Below are positions 16,254 through 19,951 of a DNA stretch of 19,951 nucleotides, in pieces (the first letter of the stretch is position 1; each line of letters opens with the position of its first letter). A program made the translations under genes and the position numbers. Source of the stretch: JAKOQB01 sp050258235 (GTDB lineage: Bacteria > Pseudomonadota > Gammaproteobacteria > Burkholderiales > Burkholderiaceae_F); contig JBLMYK010000107.1 in NCBI GenBank assembly GCA_050258235.1, forward strand, positions 1 through 19,951, written 5' to 3'. Under the pieces are notes generated by a model. It did no database searches, was not told where the DNA came from, and saw nothing but the letters and a program-made list of their open reading frames with translations.

Positions 16254-17503
16254 CGGTCAATCTCCCCGAACACGATGTCCTGCGTGCCGATGATGGTGAC
16301 GGCATCCGCAATCATGTGGCCCTTGGCCATCTCGTCCAGCGAAGCCAGATGCGCGAAGCCGGGAGCGCGGATCTTCAGCCGGAACGGCTTGTTGGCGCCG
16401 TCCGACATCAGATAGATGCCGAACTCGCCCTTCGGGTGCTCAACGGCCGAGTACGCCTCACCGGCGGGAACATGGAATCCCTCGGTGAACAGCTTGAAGT
16501 GATGGATCAGTTCCTCCATGTTCGACTTCATGTCGACGCGCGCGGGCGGCGCGATCTTGTGGTTGTCGATCATCACCGGCCCCGGATTCGCCCGCAGCCA
16601 GTCGACGCACTGCTTGATGATGCGGTTGGCCTGCCGCATCTCCTCGACGCGCACGAGGTAGCGGTCGTACGAGTCGCCGTTGACGCCCACCGGGATGTCG
16701 AAGGCAACGCGGTCGTACACCTCGTACGGCTGCTTCTTGCGCAGGTCCCACTCGATGCCCGAGCCGCGCAGCATCGGCCCGGTGAAACCCATCTGCAACG
16801 CGCGCTCGGGCGAAACCACGCCGATGCCGACCAGCCGCTGCTTCCAGATCCGGTTGTCGGTAAGCAGCGTCTCGTACTCGTCCACGTACGTCGGGAAGCG
16901 CCGCGTGAAATCCTCGATGAAATCGAGCACGGAGCCCTGGCGATTCTCGTTCAGCCGCTTCAACTCGGCCGCGCTCCTGAACTTCGACGGCTGGTACTGC
17001 GGCATCGAGTCGGGCAGGTCGCGGTAGACGCCGCCCGGCCGGTAGTAGGCCGCGTGCATGCGCGCGCCGGACACTGCCTCGTAGATGTCGAACAGGTCCT
17101 CGCGCTCGCGGAACGCATACAGCAGCACCGCCATCGCGCCGACGTCGAGCGCGTGCGCCCCGATCCACAGCAGGTGGTTCAGCAGGCGCGTGATTTCGTC
17201 GAACATCACGCGGATGTACTGCGCGCGCAGCGGCACATCGACGCCGAGCAGCTTCTCGATCGCCATCACGTACGCGTGCTCGTTGCACATCATCGACACG
17301 TAGTCGAGCCGGTCCATGTACGGCACTGACTGCACGAACGTGCGCGTCTCGGCGAGTTTCTCGGTCGCCCGGTGCAGCAGCCCGATGTGCGGGTCGGCGC
17401 GCTGGATCACCTCGCCGTCGAGCTCGAGCACCAGCCGCAGCACCCCGTGCGCCGCCGGATGCTGCGGGCCAAAATTGAGCGTGTAGTTCTTGATCTCAGC
17501 CAT
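16250..17503 (-). CDS. nuoD: NADH-quinone oxidoreductase subunit D (49-kDa)
   Basis: Forms the quinone-binding pocket together with NuoB. The product is 417 residues, the normal length, from the ATG at 17503 (MAEIKNYTLNFGPQHP). His19 in GPQHPAAHG and Tyr68 in MDRLDYVSMMCNEHAY match, in sequence and in their 49-residue spacing, the His/Tyr pair that contacts the quinone headgroup. The C-terminus ends in the conserved TIIGTQDIVFGEIDR. The nickel-binding cysteines of the related hydrogenases are absent, as expected. A 12-codon upstream extension (to 17539) is not family-like. Unlike its neighbours it is separated from the preceding gene (nuoC) by a 120-bp spacer. Confidence 0.98.
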   Translation of the reverse strand: MAEIKNYTLNFGPQHPAAHGVLRLVLELDGEVIQRADPHIGLLHRATEKLAETRTFVQSVPYMDRLDYVSMMCNEHAYVMAIEKLLGVDVPLRAQYIRVMFDEITRLLNHLLWIGAHALDVGAMAVLLYAFREREDLFDIYEAVSGARMHAAYYRPGGVYRDLPDSMPQYQPSKFRSAAELKRLNENRQGSVLDFIEDFTRRFPTYVDEYETLLTDNRIWKQRLVGIGVVSPERALQMGFTGPMLRGSGIEWDLRKKQPYEVYDRVAFDIPVGVNGDSYDRYLVRVEEMRQANRIIKQCVDWLRANPGPVMIDNHKIAPPARVDMKSNMEELIHHFKLFTEGFHVPAGEAYSAVEHPKGEFGIYLMSDGANKPFRLKIRAPGFAHLASLDEMAKGHMIADAVTIIGTQDIVFGEIDR

Positions 17504-17627
17504 ACAGACCGCCGGCTGAAGTGTTGCGGCCGCGCTCAAATTCGTCGCAGGCTAACTTGCGCGCAGCGCAAGTTAAGCCGCGTACAGCGCGGCGGCCGGA
17601 AACAAGATTGAGCGTGTCCGACTTCAT
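17496..17627 (-). CDS. Possible 43-residue coupled ORF in the nuoC-nuoD spacer
   Basis: The ATG at 17627 overlaps the nuoC TGA as ATGA, and the frame runs to a stop 8 bases inside nuoD. The conceptual product begins MKSDTLNLVSGRRAVRG and is basic. It is encoded largely by a palindromic spacer, so the peptide may be a by-product. It could let ribosomes pass from nuoC to nuoD across the insert. No similarity to a named protein is recognised. Confidence 0.2.
   Translation of the reverse strand: MKSDTLNLVSGRRAVRGLTCAARKLACDEFERGRNTSAGGLYG
17550..17579. repeat. Palindromic hairpin in the nuoC-nuoD spacer
   Basis: TAACTTGCGC (17553-17562) and GCGCAAGTTA (17566-17575) form a perfect 10-bp stem with a 3-base GCA loop. 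Outer GGC/GCC (17550-17552 and 17577-17579) extend it to 13 pairs with a single bulged base at 17576. Flanking partial repeats (CGCTCAA near 17532, TTGAGCG near 17609) suggest a larger symmetric unit. It resembles a REP-type intergenic palindrome in size and position. Only one copy is seen in this window. Confidence 0.8.
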
Positions 17628-18214
17628 CGCCCGTAGTTCTCTTCCCGAATCACCCGCGGAACGATTTCGCGCGGCTCGATCGACACCGGCTGATAGACGA
17701 CGCGCTTCTGCTCCGGGTCGTAGCGCATCTCCACGTGTCCGGAGATCGGAAAATCCTTGCGGAAGGGGTGGCCAACGAAGCCGTAATCGGTCAGGATCCG
17801 CCGCAGGTCGTTGTGCCCCTCGAACACGATGCCGAACAGGTCGGAAGCCTCGCGCTCGTACCAGTTCGCGGAACTCCACACGTCGGTGACCGACGCCACC
17901 AGCGGCAGTTCATCATCCGGGCAGAAGGTGCGAACGCGCACGCGCCAGTTGTGCGCGACCGACAGCAGGTGCAGCACGACCGCGAAGCGCGCGCCGTCCC
18001 ACGCGCCATCGCCGTAGCCGCGGTAGTCGACCCCGGCGAGGTCGATCAGCTGCTCGAACCTGAGGCCGGGATCGTCGCGCAGCAGAACTGCCGCGTCGTG
18101 ATGATCCGCCGCCCGGACCACGATCGTCGTCTCGCCCAGCGCGACCGAGACGCTGACCAGCCGCGCGCCGAGCGCGCGCTTCAGGTTGTCGACCAGTGTG
18201 TCGGTGCGGGTCAT
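17624..18214 (-). CDS. nuoC: NADH-quinone oxidoreductase subunit C (30-kDa)
   Basis: A connecting-module subunit that packs beside NuoD and NuoB, 196 residues. The signature of the 30-kDa family is complete: NWYEREASDLFGIVFEGH followed by LRRILTDYGFVGHPFRKDFP. DLAGVDYRGYGD near residue 65 is also typical. The protein is separate from NuoD, unlike the fused NuoCD of E. coli. The ATG at 18214 (MTRTDTLVDNLKRALG) lies 19 bp after nuoB. An open frame reaching back to 18394 runs out of frame through nuoB and is not family-like. Confidence 0.97.
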   Translation of the reverse strand: MTRTDTLVDNLKRALGARLVSVSVALGETTIVVRAADHHDAAVLLRDDPGLRFEQLIDLAGVDYRGYGDGAWDGARFAVVLHLLSVAHNWRVRVRTFCPDDELPLVASVTDVWSSANWYEREASDLFGIVFEGHNDLRRILTDYGFVGHPFRKDFPISGHVEMRYDPEQKRVVYQPVSIEPREIVPRVIREENYGR

Positions 18215-18233
18215 CGGTGGTCCGCGATCGCAG

Positions 18234-18710
18234 TCAGCGTGCGATCGTGTTCGTCCGGCGGATCTTGTTCTGCAACTGGATGATTCCGTACAGCAGCGCC
18301 TCGGCCGTCGGCGGGCAGCCGGGGACATAGACATCGACCGGCACGATGCGGTCGCAGCCACGCACGACCGAATAGCTGTAGTGGTAGTAGCCACCGCCGT
18401 TCGCGCACGAACCCATGCTGATCACCCAGCGCGGCTCGGCCATCTGGTCGTAGACCTTGCGCAGCGCGGGCGCCATCTTGTTGCACAGCGTGCCCGCGAC
18501 GATCATCACGTCCGACTGCCGCGGGCTCGGTCGGAACATCACGCCGAAACGGTCGAGGTCGTACCGCGACGCACCGGCGTGGATCATCTCGACCGCGCAG
18601 CACGCCAGACCGAAGGTCATCGGCCAAATCGAACCGGTCTTGCTCCAGTTGATCAGCTTGTCGACCTGCGTGGTCGTGAAGCCTTCGGTCAGGATTCCTT
18701 CGATTGCCAT
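18234..18710 (-). CDS. nuoB: NADH-quinone oxidoreductase subunit B (cluster N2)
   Basis: Carries the terminal [4Fe-4S] cluster N2 that hands electrons to quinone; 158 residues. The unusual tandem cysteines Cys37-Cys38 (FGLACCAVEM) with Cys102 (MGSCANGGG) and Cys132 (VPGCPPTAEA) are the four ligands. The quinone-chamber loop DLDRFGVMFRPSPRQSD is present. The ATG at 18710 lies 7 bp after the nuoA stop. The short basic C-terminus (KIRRTNTIAR) is usual for betaproteobacteria. Confidence 0.98.
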   Translation of the reverse strand: MAIEGILTEGFTTTQVDKLINWSKTGSIWPMTFGLACCAVEMIHAGASRYDLDRFGVMFRPSPRQSDVMIVAGTLCNKMAPALRKVYDQMAEPRWVISMGSCANGGGYYHYSYSVVRGCDRIVPVDVYVPGCPPTAEALLYGIIQLQNKIRRTNTIAR

Positions 18711-18717
18711 GACAGGT

Positions 18718-19083
18718 TCATTCCCAGTCCAGCGCGCCCTTCTTCCACTCGTACAGGAAGCCGACCGTGAGAATCGCGAGGAACAGCATCATCGACCAGA
18801 AACCCACGCTCCACGCCGGCAGGTCGCCGAGCACGACCGCCCACGGAAACAGGAAGGCGATCTCAAGATCGAACAGGATGAACAGGATGGCCACGAGGTA
18901 GTAGCGCACGTCGAACTTCATCCGCGCGTCCTCGAACGCCTCGAAGCCGCATTCGTACGGGGACAGTTTCTCCGGGTCGGGCTTGTTCGGTCCGAGCAGC
19001 GCACCGACGGCAATCGGCGCCACGCCGACCACGATGCCGATCAGGATGAACAGAAGCACGGGGAGGTAACTGTCGAGGCTCAT
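18718..19083 (-). CDS. nuoA: NADH-quinone oxidoreductase subunit A
   Basis: First gene of the operon; a three-helix membrane subunit next to NuoH and NuoJ, 121 residues. The conserved loop between helices 1 and 2 is visible as KLSPYECGFEAFEDARMKFD, including the Cys that marks the active/deactive switch region in homologues. FDVRYYLVAILFILFDLEIA starts helix 2, and the protein ends YEWKKGALDWE. The ATG at 19083 is preceded by GGACCGGGA, a weak ribosome site. Transcription may start from a local promoter or continue from secG through the tRNA. Confidence 0.98.
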   Translation of the reverse strand: MSLDSYLPVLLFILIGIVVGVAPIAVGALLGPNKPDPEKLSPYECGFEAFEDARMKFDVRYYLVAILFILFDLEIAFLFPWAVVLGDLPAWSVGFWSMMLFLAILTVGFLYEWKKGALDWE

Positions 19084-19151
19084 TCCCGGTCCATCAGCGC
19101 ACTATCGGAGTCGAGCGTCCGTGCGTTCAACTCCGCGCGTACGCCTTGCAT
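19080..19151 (-). other. Possible 23-codon leader ORF overlapping the nuoA start
   Basis: ATG at 19151, stop TGA overlapping the nuoA ATG as ATGA. The conceptual peptide is MQGVRAELNARTLDSDSALM followed by DRE. AAGGG lies only 2 bases before its ATG, too close for a good ribosome site. Short open frames are common by chance at this GC content, so only the exact overlap makes it notable. Confidence 0.15.
19101..19130 (-). promoter_or_regulatory. Candidate sigma-70-like promoter for nuoA
   Basis: TTGAAC (19130-19125) and GATAGT (19106-19101) on the - strand, separated by 18 bp; each matches four of six consensus bases. Initiation would fall near 19095, leaving a leader of about a dozen bases before the nuoA ATG. 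It is the only such pair I noticed in the 94-bp tRNA-nuoA gap. Confidence 0.3.
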
Positions 19152-19174
19152 GTCCCTTAGACCCGACGCTCGAC
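19110..19174. repeat. 10-bp inverted repeat in the tRNA-nuoA gap
   Basis: GTCGAGCGTC (19110-19119) is the exact reverse complement of GACGCTCGAC (19165-19174), with 45 bases between. One arm lies between the candidate -35 and -10 boxes. It could be an operator-like site or a long-loop RNA stem in read-through transcripts; no repressor family is identifiable. Confidence 0.55.
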
Positions 19175-19177
19175 GAA

Positions 19178-19262
19178 TGGTGCCGACGGTGAGACTCGAA
19201 CTCACACGGCTTGCGCCGCCACCCCCTCAAGATGGTGTGTCTACCAATTCCACCACGTCGGC
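19178..19262 (-). tRNA. tRNA-Leu (anticodon GAG)
   Basis: An 85-nt cloverleaf folds on the - strand. Acceptor GCCGACG pairs with CGTCGGC. The D-arm region contains GGTGGAATTGGTAGACAC. The anticodon stem CCATC/GGTGG encloses the loop TTGAGGG, giving GAG, which reads CUC/CUU leucine codons. A class II variable arm CGGC-GCAA-GCCG marks it as Leu rather than a class I tRNA. The T arm is GTGAG-TTCGAGT-CTCAC. The discriminator is A, and the CCA end is encoded. It sits between secG and nuoA on the same strand, a placement known in betaproteobacteria. Confidence 0.97.
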
Positions 19263-19272
19263 ATGGGCGCGG

Positions 19273-19278
19273 ATTCTA
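19273..19278 (-). promoter_or_regulatory. Candidate -10 box for tRNA-Leu
   Basis: TAGAAT on the - strand, 10 bases before the tRNA 5' end, inside a short AT-rich patch in GC-rich surroundings. A GC-rich discriminator (CCGCGCC) follows, as is usual for stable-RNA promoters under stringent control. No convincing -35 is seen at 16-18 bp. Confidence 0.35.
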
Positions 19279-19306
19279 CTTCAATCACTCCGCAGCCGCC
19301 GCGCGA

Positions 19307-19687
19307 TCACTTGGGAATTTCGCCGGCCTTGCTCGCGTCTGACGCCGGCGCTGCCTGCTGCTTCTCGACCTTGCCGGCGTCGGCCTTCGCGGGCTCAGCG
19401 GGCGGCATCGTTTCCATTACGCCGCCCTGCGGTGCCCGCACGGCACGCATCGACGTCGCGCTGTATGCAAGCGCGAGGGTGGCGATGAAGAACACGGCCG
19501 CGACAACAGCCGTACTGCGCGAAAGGAAATTCGCGGAACCGGTGGCGCCGAACAGGCTGCCCGAGGCGCCACCGCCGAATGCGGCACCCATGTCAGCGCC
19601 TTTGCCGTGCTGAAGCAGCACGAGGACGATGATCGCGACCGCGCACAGCACCTGGATCACGATCAGCAACGTGGTGAGATAAGCCAT
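19307..19687 (-). CDS. secG: Preprotein translocase subunit SecG
   Basis: An accessory subunit of the SecYEG channel in the inner membrane that aids protein export. It has 126 residues. Helix 1 is TLLIVIQVLCAVAIIVLVLL, followed by the family loop QHGKGADMGAAFGGGASGSL with LFGATGSANFLSRSTA. Helix 2 is VVAAVFFIATLALAY. The tail after about residue 78 is Ala/Pro/Lys-rich (PPAEPAKADAGKVEKQQAA) and variable between species. The ATG at 19687 has AAGGGG 7 bases upstream. It lies 24 bp after tpiA and 44 bp before the tRNA, on the same strand. Confidence 0.96.
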   Translation of the reverse strand: MAYLTTLLIVIQVLCAVAIIVLVLLQHGKGADMGAAFGGGASGSLFGATGSANFLSRSTAVVAAVFFIATLALAYSATSMRAVRAPQGGVMETMPPAEPAKADAGKVEKQQAAPASDASKAGEIPK

Positions 19688-19694
19688 GTCGTTT

Positions 19695-19700
19695 CCCCTT
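19695..19700 (-). promoter_or_regulatory. Ribosome binding site of secG
   Basis: AAGGGG on the - strand with 7 bases before the secG ATG, within the 24-bp gap after tpiA. Confidence 0.7.
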
Positions 19701-19711
19701 ATAACCCGCCT

Positions 19712-19951
19712 TCAGCGCGCCGCACTGCAGATCGCGAGGAAATCCCGCGCGACCAGCGAGGCGCCGCCGATCAGTCCGCCGTCGATATCGGCCTGCGCGA
19801 AAAGCTCTCCCGCGTTCGCGGGTTTCACGCTGCCGCCGTAAAGGATGCGCACTGCGCCGGCCGCAGCCGCGTCGGCGCGCGTCAGTTGCGCCCTGATCGA
19901 GGCGTGCACCTCCTGTGCCTGCGCCGGCGTGGCGGTGCGGCCGGTGCCGAT
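19712..19951 (-). CDS. tpiA: Triose-phosphate isomerase, C-terminal part
   Basis: The last 79 residues of the glycolytic enzyme that interconverts dihydroxyacetone phosphate and glyceraldehyde 3-phosphate; the 5' part lies beyond the right edge. The frame reads IGTGRTATPAQAQEVHASIR at the edge, which contains the phosphate-gripping loop 6 family sequence. RILYGGSVKPANAGELFAQ (loop 7) and DIDGGLIGGASLVARDF (loop 8) follow. The catalytic His and Glu lie outside the window. Ends 24 bp before secG, likely the same transcript. Confidence 0.95.
   Translation of the reverse strand: MGTGRTATPAQAQEVHASIRAQLTRADAAAAGAVRILYGGSVKPANAGELFAQADIDGGLIGGASLVARDFLAICSAAR

Noticed and set aside
4365..17329. 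Very long open frames on the + strand opposite the nuo genes (for example 4365-6173, 6002-7546, 8307-9596, 10959-12524, 13277-14920, 16139-17329)
   Set aside because: They lie opposite secure genes, and their conceptual products are dominated by His, Arg, Gln, Asp and Glu, the mirror image of strongly GC-ended codons for hydrophobic proteins. No domain is recognisable.
17504..17539. 12-residue N-terminal extension of NuoD
   Set aside because: The family starts at MAEIKNYTLNFGPQHP; the extension is encoded by the spacer.
18215..18394. 60-residue N-terminal extension of NuoC
   Set aside because: It lies in another frame of nuoB and is low-complexity; the start at 18214 gives the expected family length.
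1..19951. Defence system, biosynthetic cluster, mobile element or CRISPR array
   Set aside because: No transposase, integrase, nuclease or helicase set, repeat-spacer array or attachment site is seen. Gene content is housekeeping, and gene order matches what is usual in betaproteobacteria.

Overview
The window looks like ordinary chromosome from a high-GC betaproteobacterium, most likely in or near the Burkholderiales. The reasons are the strongly G/C-ended codons, the gene order tpiA-secG-tRNA-Leu-nuoA..N read on one strand, the roughly 680-residue NuoL with a histidine-rich loop, and a NuoG without the extra N7 cluster cysteines. No species can be named from the sequence alone. I see no insertion sequence, prophage, CRISPR array, toxin-antitoxin pair or rRNA.

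Layout from left to right. Positions 1-1520 (+) hold the 3' part of a SARP/BTAD-type transcriptional regulator cut by the window edge. It converges on a YitT-family membrane protein (1534-2148, -). Upstream of that, on the same strand, is a 78-residue exported protein of unknown function (2236-2472, -). Across a 151-bp divergent gap lies a PLP-dependent enzyme of the cystathionine gamma-synthase family (2624-3907, +). It converges, with only 3 bp between the stop codons, on a NUDIX hydrolase of the ADP-ribose pyrophosphatase type (3911-4474, -).

The remaining three quarters (4512-19083, -) is a complete 14-gene nuo operon, nuoA to nuoN, for the proton-pumping NADH:quinone oxidoreductase (complex I). 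Genes are packed tightly, with several 1- to 4-base start/stop overlaps. The one marked exception is a 120-bp spacer between nuoC and nuoD, which carries a strong palindrome and a short coupled reading frame. NuoE, F and G form the NADH-oxidising module, NuoB, C, D and I the connecting quinone-reducing module, and NuoA, H, J, K, L, M and N the membrane proton-pumping arm. All expected Fe-S ligands are present. The NUDIX gene follows nuoN by 37 bp and is probably read with the operon.

Upstream of nuoA lie tRNA-Leu(GAG), secG and the 3' end of tpiA, all on the same strand. The tRNA and nuoA each have a plausible sigma-70-like promoter of their own.

I found no convincing undescribed multi-gene system. 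The observations most worth a second look are small RNA/DNA structures: the nuoC-nuoD palindrome, a 13-bp RNA stem ending one base before the yitT start codon, the inverted repeat and mini-ORF ahead of nuoA, and a 7-bp tandem repeat between nuoN and the NUDIX gene.
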